64,000 nt of DNA from Nitzschia sp. DOCU1 (taxonomy: Eukaryota; Bacillariophyta; Bacillariophyceae; Bacillariales; Bacillariaceae). The notes under the pieces are model-generated. The model was not told the origin of the DNA, did not search any database, and saw only the letters and a list, made by a program, of their open reading frames with translations. Positions 29,301-41,096 of the stretch are shown here, in pieces. The stretch is taken from positions 2,046,001 through 2,110,000 of the forward strand of contig OX595989.1 of the NCBI GenBank assembly GCA_951394045.1, read 5' to 3'. The position numbers and the translations under genes are program-made. The stretch's first letter is position 1. Every line of letters begins with the position of its first letter.

Positions 29301-31243
29301 ATGGGATCAAGAAAAGTTCGCCGTGCGCCAAAAGGCACCAAGGAGGAAGAAAAGAAACAGGTGAAGAAACAAGCCAAAGTCGTGAAGAAAGTGGATGATT
29401 CCGACGACGATGAGGATTCGTCGCGGGATGAAGTGGTAAATGACAAGAAAGGAATCCGTAACGACGAACAAAGCTCGGAAAGCGAAGACAGCGACGATAT
29501 TAGCCAGGACGAAGATTTACCTGCGAAGGGCAAGGCATTTTCAGATGAAAATGCAAAATGGTTGAAACCCAAGAAAGATAAGCTTTTGTCATCAGACGAA
29601 GAGGATGCTGAGGGCGATGATGAAATGATCGCTTCTTCCGACGACGAGGATGAGGAACTCGAAGTCGAAAGAAAGTCTCGTTTGCTGGATGCCCGTCAGC
29701 AAGAAGAAGCCGATGAGGCCGAGGACGAGATGCGAGAAACGGTGAACAAGAATACGGCCATCTACCACCTTCCCACCAAAGAAGAACTGGAACAAGACGT
29801 CGATCGCGTGATCCCACCTTCTGAGTTGAAGTCACACATAGATTCGATTTTGGAAGTTCTGGCCGAGTTCAAGCAACGCAGAGAACCTGGTCGTCCCAGA
29901 AGCGAATACATTGAAAGACTTGGTGGCTTCATCGCAGAACTTTACGGCTATTTGCCGGAACTGGTGGAATATTTCTTGACCATGTTCAGTCCAGCTGAAG
30001 CTCTCGAATTCATTGAGTACTCTGACAAGCCTCGTCCCATGGTGATCAGAACCAATACATTGAAAACAAGAAGAAAAGACTTAGCTCTCGCGTTGATGAA
30101 AAGGGGCGTTTCCTTAGATCCACTCGCCTCTTGGTCAAAAGTTGGACTGAAAATATTGGAAAGTCCCGTACCTATTGGTGCTACTCCGGAATATCTAAGT
30201 GGACACTATATGCTTCAGAGCGCAGCATCCATGTGCCCAGTTCTCGCTTTGGCGCCAGAGCCAAAAGAAAGGGTTTTGGACATGTCAGCTGCCCCTGGTG
30301 GCAAAACGTCTTACATCGCACAACTCATGAGAAACACGGGTGTGGTCTTTGCTAACGACCTCAAACCCGACAGGCAAAAGGCCACTGTGGCGAATATGCA
30401 TCGATTGGGTGTAAAGAATGTCGTGGCTTGTGCTCATGACGGCCGGAAGATGCCTAAACTCTTCCAGCATTACAAGTTCGACCGCGTCTTGCTGGACGCG
30501 CCCTGTTCCGGGCTCGGTGTCATCAGTCGAGACCCTAGTTGCAAAGTGCAGCGCACTATGGAAGACGTGCTGAGGACGGCACATTTGCAGAAGGAGTTAC
30601 TATTGGCCGCCATCGATATGCTGAATCACAAGAGCAAGACTGGCGGAGTGATGGTGTATTCCACTTGTAGCGTCAGTGTGGCTGAAAATGAGGAAGTGGT
30701 TAACTATGCTCTATCGAAACGTGACATCAAGATCATTGATACAGGGTTGGATTTCGGTAAGTTTGATCGATAATGTCATGAACTTCGGCTACGACACTGC
30801 GCTCAATCGACATGCCCGCTTCTTCCACAGGAAAACCCGGCTTCACGCGTTACCAACAAAAAAGGTTTCATCCATCGATTGCCCTGACACGACGGTTTTA
30901 TCCTCATGTTCACAACATGGACGGGTTCTATGTCTGCAAGATCCAAAAACTAAGCGACAAGATAAAGGGAGAATCCGATGAGATGAACGAGAAGGGTGCT
31001 GAAAACACAGAGAAGGCTTCTTCCTCAGCAGAAGGAAAGGCACGGGACGAAACCAGAAGCAAATCGAAGAATGGGCACAAGAAGAAGCGGGGAGCAATCG
31101 AAGTTGACATGCCAAAGAAGAAGGCGAAGACTGACAAGATTTCCGTCCCTCCGCCATTGCCACGTAACAGTGTGAAGAAAGAAAAGAAAGTCAGCGCCAA
31201 GCTATCGAAACCGAGACGAATCAAACCCGAAAAGATGATGTAG
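29301..31243 (+). CDS. NOP2: NOP2/NSUN1-type rRNA cytosine-C5 methyltransferase
   Basis: Exons 29301-30756 and 30831-31243, intron 74 bp (GTAAGT...CACAG), 622 aa. A long acidic, Lys-rich N-terminus (residues 1-150) precedes the NOP2 core. The core includes [28 protein letters not shown], the SAM motif [16 protein letters not shown], the motif IV cysteine DAPCSG (about Cys402) and the motif VI nucleophile STCSVS (about Cys456). Exon 2 continues [19 protein letters not shown] and [20 protein letters not shown], characteristic of Nop2, then a basic nucleolar-type tail. Nop2 methylates large-subunit rRNA (C2870 in yeast 25S) in the nucleolus and is needed for 60S assembly. Confidence 0.95.
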
Positions 31244-31342
31244 CTCTCCGATTCAATACGCTAGTTTCATCACCTTAAAGCATTCGGACTACTTTAAATT
31301 AAGATACATGACAAGTATAGAGACCGAACCATATGAATGAAT

Positions 31343-33122
31343 TTAGACAGTGACCGAGGGTTCCGTAGCAGGTGGGTAGAGTTCAGAGTAAATCTTGGTA
31401 CCCATGAGGGCAGTTCCAGTGAAGGTGCAACCCATCAAGAAAATCCAAACGGAGGACCAGCCAAAGGTGGATTGAAGCGGACCGACGGCCAACAAACCAA
31501 TTGATGCAGTGATGGAGCCGCATCCATTGATCAGTCCAGTAACAGTTCCAAGAGATTTGTTGCTTCCACGGACAGATGGGTGCGAGGCCAAGTCGGCGGC
31601 AACGGCCGAAGTGATAATATTGTTGGGTCTGCAGAATTTGCGAAGTAGAAGCGAGATTAGCATAGGCGATCGATATTGTGATTGGAAATTGATCCGAAAA
31701 CAGAACTTACCCTCCGACAAGAATACCCATGCAGCCAAGCATGAACAACATCATGATTGGGTTCATTGTTCCGCTTTCTGAGAAGACTGCAAATACACCC
31801 AAGAAAACCAAGAGCGTGCACATGAACACACCAATGACGACCGCACGGCGACCACCGAAGAAATCCGAGACGTATCCGACAATAATACCTCCAGGCATCA
31901 TACCGACAGAATACAGGGATGCAATAAGGTTGGCGGTGACGGGGTCGAAGGCCTTTCCGAGAAAGTAAGGCAACCAGAAGAACAAGACGTAGTTGGTAAG
32001 CTTAAAGAATCCGAATGCAAATGCATATTGAGCAACCATGGGAATCTTAAGGGCGGCAGTATAGGAGATCGGAGGAGGTCCAGTATCTTCTCCGATGGTT
32101 TCCCCTCGTTCAGCCATTTCCTTCTTCTTGGCTTCGAACTTAGCCAAGCGAATCTTGACCTCGGGGGTGATGATACCCATGTCATAGGGATCCGCAACAA
32201 GAGTCATAGTCAAGGCTCCCCATCCAAAGTTAGTAAGAGCAGGGATGAGCAAGGCCCACCAGTAAGTCCAGCCCATACCCAAGACCCAGGCGGTACACAG
32301 CGCCGCGGTGATATCACCACAGTACTGGTGGCAAGTCCAGAATCCAAAGATGGTTCCCCTTTTCTTGATAGATTCAGGATCCGAGAACCAGTTGCCCATA
32401 ACGGCAGTTCCAACCGGTCCTCCAGTGGCCTGGAAGAATCCAAACAAGAAGTACACCGACAAAATGAAGAAGTTGCCGAGGGTCTCGTTGAATCCGACAA
32501 AGTCAAACCAGAGGGCGACGTTGATCAAGAGAAGGCAGGCACCACTACCAAAAAGCCCAATGGCGAGAATGGTGGTGGGGTTGAAGGTGTCTCCGAGCTT
32601 TCCGTTAATGATGTTTCCTGCAGCATACGTGGCCATGAAAATGGTGTCCATTTCCGACAAAACGAGAGGAGAAAAGCCGGCTTCCTTCTCGAGCTGCTGC
32701 TTGACAGTCGAGTAGCACTTTCGCGAGAAGTGGGACATGAAATATCCTCCAAAGGTCACAAAGAAGGCGAAACTGTGATGGATCAGAACGGAGAGGAATT
32801 GTGAGTCAAATGCTCATTGTAAGTCATTGCCGTCGACGAATGACAGAACGTTGCAACGAATCTACGACCGTCGTTTCCCTCAGAGGCCTCAGAAAAGCCA
32901 CCAGTAATCGATAGCACCTCGTCATGACTCCAAGGGTGATTTGCTCACTCATTTCGAAGATCTGGCTTGTGGAAAGCAACAATGACCAACCGATGGGAAC
33001 CACGGCGACGACATTCGCCTGGCGAAGATTCGGCACAGAAAAACTTACGGCTGGTAGGCCTTCAACCGACGAAACATTTCGGCGTCGACATTGCTACCGA
33101 CAAGAGGCTTAGTCTCAGACAT
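31343..33122 (-). CDS. SLC37/GlpT-like organophosphate (sugar-phosphate) transporter
   Basis: Exons on the minus strand: 33122-33049, 32772-31711, 31628-31343, with introns 276 and 82 bp (GTAAGT...CACAG and GTAAGT...TGCAG). 473 aa. The first exon gives a short soluble start and the joined protein reads YQPFAFFVTFGGYFMSHFSRKCYS, matching the first helix and the RK motif of OPA-type transporters. About 12 hydrophobic segments follow, with MGNWFSDPESIKKRGTIFGF and GDITAALCTA typical of SLC37/GlpT. A charged cytosolic loop (KFEAKKKEMAERGE) separates the two six-helix halves. Family members exchange phosphate for glycerol-3-phosphate or glucose-6-phosphate. There is no plastid leader, so ER or plasma membrane is likely. 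Confidence 0.87.
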
Positions 33123-33866
33123 GGTTGATTGTTTCGCAATGATTTCAAGTGGAAAGCAAGGCGAATTTGTGTGTGTTGTTGGTTGGGGCAACCGAACACT
33201 TTTTGTGACGAGAGGCCGCCGAGATGCAATGGTGGAGGTGAGGAGAAATGGCGAAGAAACCGAAGGTCCGCTCGTCCTTTTTGTGGTTCCGATGCTGGGC
33301 GCGCGCGTGGGAGGATCTTTCGATAGATTTTTGGATCCATGTGATTGGTGTTTCCCTTCGCCACGGAATGTAAAGAATACACGCGAAAACAAGTACGTAA
33401 TGTACTTTGCTGTTTGTATACCTATGTGTGTCACCATATGATTTTGATATCTATCCCCCCAAGACACGAGAGACAGGCAGGCCGGCAGGTGATGTCGACC
33501 ACCACACGCAATGGCGGATCTTCTTTGCGCGACACGCACTTTCGTGCCGATGTGACGATGATCCTCTTGGCAAGCCGATGGGTCTATCTTCCGTACAATA
33601 TTGTTCGTGGCAACAACATCGCAAGAGAATTCGGGACGGCCCCAGCGTAGTTCAGAATTGGTGTGCTGCATCCGCCCAAGTTGCTAGGGTCGTGTAACGC
33701 TCGGAAGATTTGAAATCGTCCCAAGCCTCAACGCGAAGCCTGCAAAGATCTTCCGAGCAGAGGCTGGTTGAATGCGAAGCATCCGCACTCTCATTTTTTG
33801 TTGCGAACATCAATGCAAAAGCAAAATAACTTGGGTTGATATTGCTGTTTATTTCGAACGTTTCGA
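33123..33866. promoter_or_regulatory. Divergent intergenic region, transporter / P450
   Basis: 744 bp between divergent start codons. Several overlapping ORFs (33345-33697 and complementary ones) have no recognisable content and are probably chance. Promoters of both genes must lie here. No specific site was identified. Confidence 0.4.
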
Positions 33867-35735
33867 ATGGTGGCTTATACCTTTTCAATGGGGGGCAGCC
33901 AGGACGTCTGCGGCACCCCATGGCTACATGCGACTATGACCAGCCGCCAAACGATAATCTTCGCCACGCTCTTGTTCGTGTTCATCGGCTTCATATCATG
34001 GATTGTTTTGAGGCGCCGACACGCGAAGTGGCAACTGGAACGACTTGGTCTTCCTACTGTGATGTGGAGCCCGAGATTTGTCCACTATCGGCCCTTTGAA
34101 GAAGACCAGAAACTCTCCCCTTCGACAATCACTAGGATCCTCCCTAGAATGGAGCGACTCGGTGGTCCTTATGGAATGTATGGCACTATTTATGGAGTCA
34201 ATACTCAAGTCATTCACGTCGCTCATCCAGTTCCGGCTCAGGCCATCTTTGGAACTAGTCACATCGGTGTTTTTGGACCTTCCGATACGCCCACCAGTAA
34301 ACAAACACGGCGCTCCTCCTTGGTATGTTCGACCGGTGCTTCCAAGGCGCCCGCATATAATCATTTTAAGAATTTTTGTGGAGATGGTGTCTTCACGGCC
34401 GATGGAGACGACTGGAAAGCTAAACGTGCCGCCGTAATGCACTGCTTGATTCGAGGCACGAGTTCGCCTAGCTCCACAATTGCGCAACGTTTGGAGGACG
34501 AAGCCAACCGCGCTGCCGATACCTTTCTGGCACAAGTCCAGCTTCTAAACCAGGATACCAGTTCTGGCTCGATCGTGACCAATATAGTCCCACTCCTGCA
34601 GCGGTCGACTGTCGGTCTCATATATCGCTACATTACGCACCACGATCCTGCTTGGGGCACTAATCCATATGCAGCGGACGATGACACCTTGGAAACTAAT
34701 TCGCTTTCCTCATCTGATTCCTGCACGGTATCGTCGCACGATGACGAAAAGGAAAAGAAAGTTGAAGGTACCGGTTTGCTTGAACAGTACTTGAAATCCA
34801 TTATTCGGATACGAATGATTATTTTGGCCCAGTCTCGGTCCATCTGGTTTATCCTCCCTCGCTGGTGCTACTCTGCGTTCTCATCCCTATACCAAGACGA
34901 AGAAGACACGTTAATACCTATTCGAAAATTTGCTCAGCAAGCTTGCCTAAATGCAAAGCCGGGATCGCCACTTGCCCAGCTTCAGACAATGGAAAGTCAC
35001 AACAAATCTGTCACCATTTCAGGATTCTCAAAAGACTTGTTGGACGAAGCCATCACTCTCTTATTTGCGGGACAAGATACAAGTGCAGCTACTCTGTCTT
35101 GGACATTGCACCTATTAAGCATCCATCCAGATATCCAATCAAGACTGGCCAATGAAGTGAAGAGTGTGGTTTTGGACGGAAGGAAGGAAATGTCCGGGAG
35201 GGTAAAATTGACTCGCTCCATGATCTCCAAACTTCCGTTTCTGGATGCTGTCATTAAGGAATCGATGCGCCTCTACCCTGTGGCCCCTTTTGTTGTTAGA
35301 CGAATCCAAAATGAACTCGCGATTAGCAATCCCGAGTCCTGTGGCAACACGTCAAACTCCAATATCTTGCTTCCGGCAGGATCAGTGGCCTGCATTTGGA
35401 TATACAGTCTCCATCGTAACCCTAAACTATGGCACCGGCCTGAGGATTTTCTTCCAGATCGGTGGCTGCAGGGCCATCCTAAAGACTTGGGTCAAACTAA
35501 CGGTGCCTTCATGCCTTTTGCAGCGGGTCCCCGCAATTGCGTCGGGCAACCGATTGCTCATGTCGTCTTGCGCACTCTGTTGGCCCGGCTCGTCCTAAGC
35601 TTGGAGTTCCGGGATGTCCGTTTGGACACGGCAAAAAGTCCGGACGACCTTCGGATAGAAATGCAAGCTGGATTTACCGTCTTGCCGAGTGGCGGTGTTA
35701 CTGTTTCTGTCAAACCTAGAGATTGGAATAAATAA
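33867..35735 (+). CDS. Cytochrome P450 monooxygenase
   Basis: 622 aa, intronless; an alternative start at Met24 (33936) lies just before the membrane anchor ([19 protein letters not shown]). Diagnostic motifs: I-helix [13 protein letters not shown] (about residue 400), ExxR in KESMRLYP (about 463), [10 protein letters not shown], and the heme loop [14 protein letters not shown] with the axial Cys at about 557. It is longer than a usual P450 (about 500) because of a Ser/Asp-rich insert near residues 270-295 ([16 protein letters not shown]). The clan could not be decided; the I-helix AGxDT and overall layout resemble fatty-acid or sterol-type P450s more than CYP97 carotene hydroxylases. Probably ER-bound. 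Confidence 0.93.
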   Translation: MVAYTFSMGGSQDVCGTPWLHATMTSRQTIIFATLLFVFIGFISWIVLRRRHAKWQLERLGLPTVMWSPRFVHYRPFEEDQKLSPSTITRILPRMERLGGPYGMYGTIYGVNTQVIHVAHPVPAQAIFGTSHIGVFGPSDTPTSKQTRRSSLVCSTGASKAPAYNHFKNFCGDGVFTADGDDWKAKRAAVMHCLIRGTSSPSSTIAQRLEDEANRAADTFLAQVQLLNQDTSSGSIVTNIVPLLQRSTVGLIYRYITHHDPAWGTNPYAADDDTLETNSLSSSDSCTVSSHDDEKEKKVEGTGLLEQYLKSIIRIRMIILAQSRSIWFILPRWCYSAFSSLYQDEEDTLIPIRKFAQQACLNAKPGSPLAQLQTMESHNKSVTISGFSKDLLDEAITLLFAGQDTSAATLSWTLHLLSIHPDIQSRLANEVKSVVLDGRKEMSGRVKLTRSMISKLPFLDAVIKESMRLYPVAPFVVRRIQNELAISNPESCGNTSNSNILLPAGSVACIWIYSLHRNPKLWHRPEDFLPDRWLQGHPKDLGQTNGAFMPFAAGPRNCVGQPIAHVVLRTLLARLVLSLEFRDVRLDTAKSPDDLRIEMQAGFTVLPSGGVTVSVKPRDWNK

Positions 35736-36334
35736 CTCAGCTGATCTAACGTCACATTCAGAACCAAAAGCAGAACCGAAGATGTGTTGCATGAATGATA
35801 TAATGGACAATTCTTTTCTCATGATAGTTATAGTGCTCAAAGCGCACTGTGCAATGCTGTAAAACAACATCATCGTTGATTTACTCTATTGGCATCCAAT
35901 TGTTCGGTACTTTTCGAGACGATAGCTGTTGTCGTAGTAGTCGTTCTTCCGTTGGCGCGTACATACGTACATACCATAATTACCTATGCATCTAGTGTAT
36001 TGCCACGTGGAGATCGCCTGCCGAACGCTGAATGGTTGAGGGGCTGACGTACGACCGTTACTTTTTCTGGGAGGTGTCACGCGCGATGGGTGATTCCGCC
36101 GCCGCACATTTTGGCGTGGTTTTGGTGCATTGGCTACACTACGTGTACATGGTGTAATGGTCGTTATCATGACAGCTGGAGCAGTTCATGTGGCTCGCCG
36201 AGGGAACGACGACAATCAAAACAAGAACAACGAGGCAATCTTGGTCCACTCAAGAGTAGCACCTCCAAATTTACGACGCAAGGTCATCAATAGACATCCT
36301 TGAAGCAGCATTAGGCCGATTATTCTTTTGCAAC
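35736..36334. other. Intergenic, no gene seen
   Basis: About 600 bp between the P450 stop and the next start. It contains ACGTACATAC-type repeats near 35960 and no supported ORF. The small ORF 35886-36170 on the minus strand is Arg/Thr-rich and not convincing. Confidence 0.4.
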
Positions 36335-37846
36335 ATGGGAAAGAAAGCAAAGTCGACGAAAGGAGTTCAGGTGAGGTTCCCGAGTAATTCCTATGAAATG
36401 TGTGGTCTTTCTTTCATCTTTCTAATTGTATTGGTTCCTCGTTTATAGCGCGCAAAGGAGAGGAAGCTGGACAAATCTACCCTCCCCCCTCCTCCAAAGC
36501 CCGTTGACGATGAGGTGAGAGTGACCCTGGATCCCTGAATGGCTTGGAGTTTGCTTGCCCTGGTGCTGATTGAATGTCGACAACAATCTTTGTTCTGCAC
36601 TTTATAGGTCGGTTCTGCCAAACTGTTGGACATGCCTTCTCTGCCAGGAAGTGGATACAAGGCTCTTGACCAAGAGGGTTTCGACGACGGTGGTGTGGCC
36701 GATCTGACCCTCGTTATTGATCTGGAGGATAGTGTTCTTCGACGCAAGCGTGGTGACACTGAGTACTTCACTGCATTGAAAGCCGATCTCCTTCCGCGTA
36801 TTACTAAGGGACCTTTGGCAAGTATGTCGCGTCGAGACCAGAAGATCAAGCTTGCGAAACTTCTTTTCTCTGAAGAAGAGCACGAGGAGGACAAGTCGCC
36901 TTCGGAAGTTTGGATGGACACTGTCGACGGTGACGAAGACGCCGCCACCCGAAAGCACCGTTCGGACCGTTTGGCTGCGTCGCGCATGGCACTGACCCTC
37001 AGCAGTCTTTTGAGGGAGCCGGCCTGTGCTAGTCTTAGCTTGTCAGAGATCAGCAAGCGCCGCTTGGCCTTCTATGGTAAGGCTGGTGCCGAAGCTGCTC
37101 TTCGTTGCGCTGATAAGGCTATCGAAATTGCAGGAGATGGATTCTGGGACAGCGATGAAATTGAAATCGAGGTACGTTTGTCACGAGGCATACTTAATTG
37201 TCATTTGCCTTGGGCGATTGGAACTGACAGCTTCTGTCTTGTACAGGCTGAGGAAGAGCCAGTTATTGATCCAAAGCACGAAAAGAATGCCACTGCACCT
37301 GGCTTGGCCAATAAGGAATCCTTGAAATTGCTACCCATCCGTGTGTCGCACCTTTGCTTGCGTTCCGCCTACCTACACCGCGGAAATGCTCTGGCGGCCC
37401 TCGGTCGTGAAGATGAAGCCAGGGAATCTTACACGAAAGTTTTTCCAATGTTGGAGAAGGAGCCTCGTTGTGGTCGATTGGACTGGGAACGAACCTCGCT
37501 GCACGTTAACATTGGAAACACCTACAGCAGGCAAGGGAACTATGAGAAGGCGGACGAGTATTATCAAATCGCCGAAAAGCTTGGACGTGAGCACGTTGAA
37601 AATGTAGAAGGCAACAAAATTGACGGTATGGGCATGGTGATTGTAGCAATGCGTGCTCGTGCCTTTGCCTTGAAGAAGGCCGGCCGAGAAGAAGACGGCA
37701 AGAAAGTTCTCAGAGACGTTATTGAAATGCAGATTAAACTGAATGCCGAGAACGAAAAGAAGAAGCAAGAAGAAGAAGCGGCCAAGGAGGCCAACCCTGA
37801 TGCTGTTCCCGAAACTGCGGCAAGCAAGGCGATTGCTGCTGCGTAA
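36335..37846 (+). CDS. TPR-like helical repeat protein, unknown function
   Basis: Proposed exons 36335-36370, 36449-36514, 36608-37171, 37247-37846, giving 421 aa. The first two small exons supply a Lys-rich start ([11 protein letters not shown], then [10 protein letters not shown]) and a Pro run. Intron 37172-37246 (75 bp, GTACGT...TACAG) is in frame and stop-free, so retention would add 25 residues. The C-terminal half has two or three TPR-like helical hairpins ([43 protein letters not shown]) and then a charged coiled-coil ([13 protein letters not shown]). The N-terminal part is acidic and helical. I do not recognise the family; an adaptor role in the cytosol is a guess. Confidence 0.75.
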
Positions 37847-38057
37847 CTTACTAGTAGGTTAAACACAGATATGAGGCCTTGGAATTTATCAGAAAGGTCT
37901 TCTACAGTTTAATTCCGCAACAGGCGAGCAATAGCGAAGTTGGGGGGGAGGGGGCGACTTTTGAAAATCGTTCGTTTATCTATTTGCAGCCTATCTTGTT
38001 GCCAGGGAATTATGCAGTGCAATAGCAATTTTTCATATATAGTTCTCAACCGATAGC
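37847..38057. other. Convergent 3' intergenic
   Basis: Only 211 bp between two converging stops. It contains a G-rich run near 37945. Poly(A) sites for both genes should lie here. Confidence 0.3.
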
Positions 38058-40009
38058 CTACTTCAGAGTAAACCCGTGCTTGATGGCCGCTTCCCAGGTC
38101 ATGTCAATTTTCGTGTGATCGATCGCTCCCACTTCATGGAAATCCCATCCCTCCAAGGTGTGAACGATGGCACCAGCGTGACAAGCATGCACGCAGCCTC
38201 GCTCCATGGTCATTTCACAAGTTTTGAAGTCCTTAGTATCCTTTGGCATGGCAAATGCTGGTAGGTCGGTATACACGCAGTCAGATCTCGTCTCCTGCAG
38301 CGGTGGTACCACGAATTGGTGGAATGTTGTTCCAGGAGGAGCCAACGCTTGTTCCTTCGCACTGCAGAATCTGCCAACAATCCACTGATTACATTTGGTA
38401 CCCGGTTCCATAGTTTCCGCGTGGTGAATTAGTGGCGCTGCTGTATCACTTGCCTCTGCACGGATCTTTTCGAATCGTTCCTTGCTCTTGGTCATCATAA
38501 TGACCTTCACTCCGCGCTCCGCAAGGTAGAGACTGATAGCACGGCCAAGCTTCGAAGTCGCCCCGGTCACAAATACTTCTGTCACGTCTGATGGAATCTT
38601 CTGCAGAACGGCTGCCGCCGTCAGTGTGTTTCCGTGTACCACTCGAACTCGCAGATCTGGGTGTTTTTCGACGAACAACACCCCACCACCATTCTATCAT
38701 AGAAATACGCAGCAGATTGCTCACTTGTTAGATACCGCTAAAACCCATACGAAGGGCCATGACAAAATGCATATGTACTTACCAGAGCTTCATTCTTGTT
38801 CAAAGCACCAAGCCCAACAACCTTAATGCCCGTGCGATCAGCTTCCAGGATTGCTTCTTCAATTTTGTTGTTGATCCAAGGCCACTGACCCTTGAAAAAA
38901 AACTGGATGGCAAACGCCGGAGTCACCCAGGTCTCCAGCTTGAGGTTGCGTAGACGATGCTTATCGTGAGTATACGCACGACCAACAAAGCGAAGAGCAA
39001 ACGCCAGCATCAAACACAGGGGCCAAAATGGTCGCATCCACCACTTTTCCTCGAATGGACGCGAGGAAAAGGATCGGAGGGCGAAGGGAGCGTGAAAAGC
39101 ACTCAGCAGTGTAGTACCGTGCCCCATGAACACGACATCAGGGGCGGTGACAGGTACCGCATTACCAGTGATACTGCGCTCGTATAGAATGTCGCTGGAC
39201 TTGTCCACCGTTCCGAACACGTGGTCGTAGATTGGCATAAACAAGCAAAAGTTTTTGTGCACACGACTGTGATGGAGCGAATGAAAGGATGGTGTGTAGA
39301 TAAGATACTTCATTCCAGGGATACTCATGAACCATCGCGGAAAGAACTCGAAATTGCAATGCCCGATGCAATTCATGATGTCGAACCCGATCAGATAGGC
39401 ATAAAACATGGACATGGAAGCTCCACCCATGAAGAACGGACCCAAAAGAGGAATTGCGAACACCGCAGTGTACATAACATGTTCTGCAAAGGGATGGACG
39501 GAGCCAGTGATGGGTTCCGGCACAAAGCTAGCATGATGATGCGAGTGGTATCTTGAGTAGAGGTAGTGATGGTGCAAAGCACGATGCAGCCAGTAGTATA
39601 GGAACTCGGCTGGTCCCACGTGAAACATCAACATCTGCCACAGCCCTTGACTGTTAAAGAGCGGGAACCCATTGTATCCAAGGTACGGAAGTTTGTGAAC
39701 AATGGTCGCCACATAGAGTTGCAAGATGAAGAAGTCGTCCCAATGATCCTCCCTGTCGATCTGTTTGAACTGGATACCATTTGCCTGTATCCTCGTATGC
39801 TTTGTGATTGCGTGAATTCGGGACAGGCTTACGAAGAACTGGGCGACTCCATAACGAAGTAGCGTTATAATCATCATATGCCCAGCCCAGTTGTCTTCAT
39901 CATCATTCCCAGTCAAAGCTGCAACAGCGAAAGGCGCGAGCAAGAGGTACTTGAATGATCCCATTTTCGCCCATGGCCAGTCGTACAACGCTCCTGGATT
40001 CGAAGCCAT
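38058..40009 (-). CDS. CER1-like alkane/wax-synthesis protein (fatty acid hydroxylase + WAX2 domains)
   Basis: Exons on the minus strand 40009-38783 and 38693-38058, intron 89 bp (GTAAGT...TGATAG), 620 aa, close to plant CER1 (about 625). N-terminal membrane half: hydrophobic segments and the fatty-acid-hydroxylase His motifs LHRALHHH (about 141-148), HSHHH (about 155-159) and FHSLHHSRVHK (about 242-252), which bind two irons. The C-terminal half has KHPDLRVRVVHGNTLTAAAVL and VFVTGATSKLGRAISLYLAERGVKVIMMT, the NAD-fold-like WAX2 domain of CER1/CER3. Plant CER1 with CER3 makes very-long-chain alkanes at the ER. Whether the diatom protein makes alkanes, aldehydes or another product is not shown. 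Confidence 0.93.
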
Positions 40010-40595
40010 GATGAATTATCCACCGTAAACAAAAGAAAATTAAAACGCAAAGAAGCTAACAAATGAACATCTACTTGATACGACGAGAAAATTGCAGATT
40101 CTCGGGGAGAAGGAAAAATTCGTCATCAGCAGCATCGTCAGTCACCAAGAAGGATGGTGATGGTTGGCTTTTGGCCATCCGCATCGGTTGAGCTGGGAAG
40201 CATACGTCATCCTCATAATTCTCGAATTCGCGAAAGATACCTCTACTTTCAACACGTCTACCTCTCGCCCGGGACAGAATTGGTCCTGGGTAGGAGATCT
40301 CTAGAGATACTATGCATATGTACTCACATACCTAGTACATTCCAAAGCATTTCAAAAGAGGGGTCGTTTGACAGCGAGAACGAAAGGAAAAGGGGGAATT
40401 CGGAGATAAAATTGGCACGGTCGACGATGGCCGATCTATCAATCAAAACACGGTACAGCAAAGCTCCTTTTTCTCTGACGCCAAGGCACACCATACCTTG
40501 CGGGAGAAAAGATCGCGAGACTACTCGTCTTCTTTGTCTTTTACCTTGATCGGTTCGATTTTTAGCGGGATCGGCCTGTTATCGTTTCATCAACC
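40010..40595. promoter_or_regulatory. Divergent intergenic region, CER1-like / LAMTOR5-like
   Basis: 586 bp between divergent start codons. A plus-strand ORF at 40154-40549 has no domain and mixed composition and was not accepted. Promoters of both genes lie here. Confidence 0.4.
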
Positions 40596-40958
40596 ATGAA
40601 AAGCATGGCACCGCCTCGATACAACAAAATTGTCGAACCGCTGATACAGGGGGGAGAACGATCGAAGGTGGGAGGGGTCCTTTGCAACGACTCCAGTGGC
40701 CTCTGCTTACTTTCTAAGGGTGCAATCCAGGGAGAAGATTCCGGAGTTTATACGAATCTGGTGCGGCTGGCCTCGCAACTATCTCCGCAAGCGAATCTAG
40801 CAAGCCACGGGATGACAATTAGCAACATGCCGTTGATTACGGTGGAATCACAAACCTCGAGTGTCTTGATCAAAGAGTACGACGGAAGAACAGTTGCAAT
40901 TCAGGTTCCGAGTGGCGAGAAAGACATATTGGCAAGTGTGGAACGCAAAGAACCTTGA
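40596..40958 (+). CDS. LAMTOR5: LAMTOR5/HBXIP-like Ragulator subunit (roadblock fold)
   Basis: 120 aa, intronless. VGGVLCNDSSGLCLLSKGAI, then a helix (GVYTNLVRLASQLSP), then PLITVESQTSSVLIKEYDGRTVAIQVPS follow the roadblock/LC7 pattern of human LAMTOR5 closely, including the GVLCxDSxGL and ExxxxxxLIxxxDGxTVA signatures. In animals LAMTOR5 is part of the lysosomal Ragulator scaffold for Rag GTPases and mTORC1. It has about 25 extra N-terminal residues (Pro- and Lys-containing) before the domain. No myristoylation signal (that is on LAMTOR1). A vacuolar membrane location is inferred by analogy. Confidence 0.85.
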   Translation: MKSMAPPRYNKIVEPLIQGGERSKVGGVLCNDSSGLCLLSKGAIQGEDSGVYTNLVRLASQLSPQANLASHGMTISNMPLITVESQTSSVLIKEYDGRTVAIQVPSGEKDILASVERKEP

Positions 40959-41096
40959 GTTCCAACACTCCTACAGACAGCCCGCTGGTGAAGACAACTC
41001 AAGATCAATGGTTCACCACCAGTACATGCAGTAGAAAAAATGACAAATGGTCGCAAGTAGCAGGTCAAATATTTTTATAATCCCTCTATGTCGCCT

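Noticed and set aside
32028..32804. 258-aa plus-strand ORF
   Set aside because: Antisense of the SLC37-like transporter exon; charged shadow of hydrophobic helices.
40154..40549. 131-aa ORF before the LAMTOR5-like gene
   Set aside because: Lies in a divergent promoter region, no domain, mixed composition.
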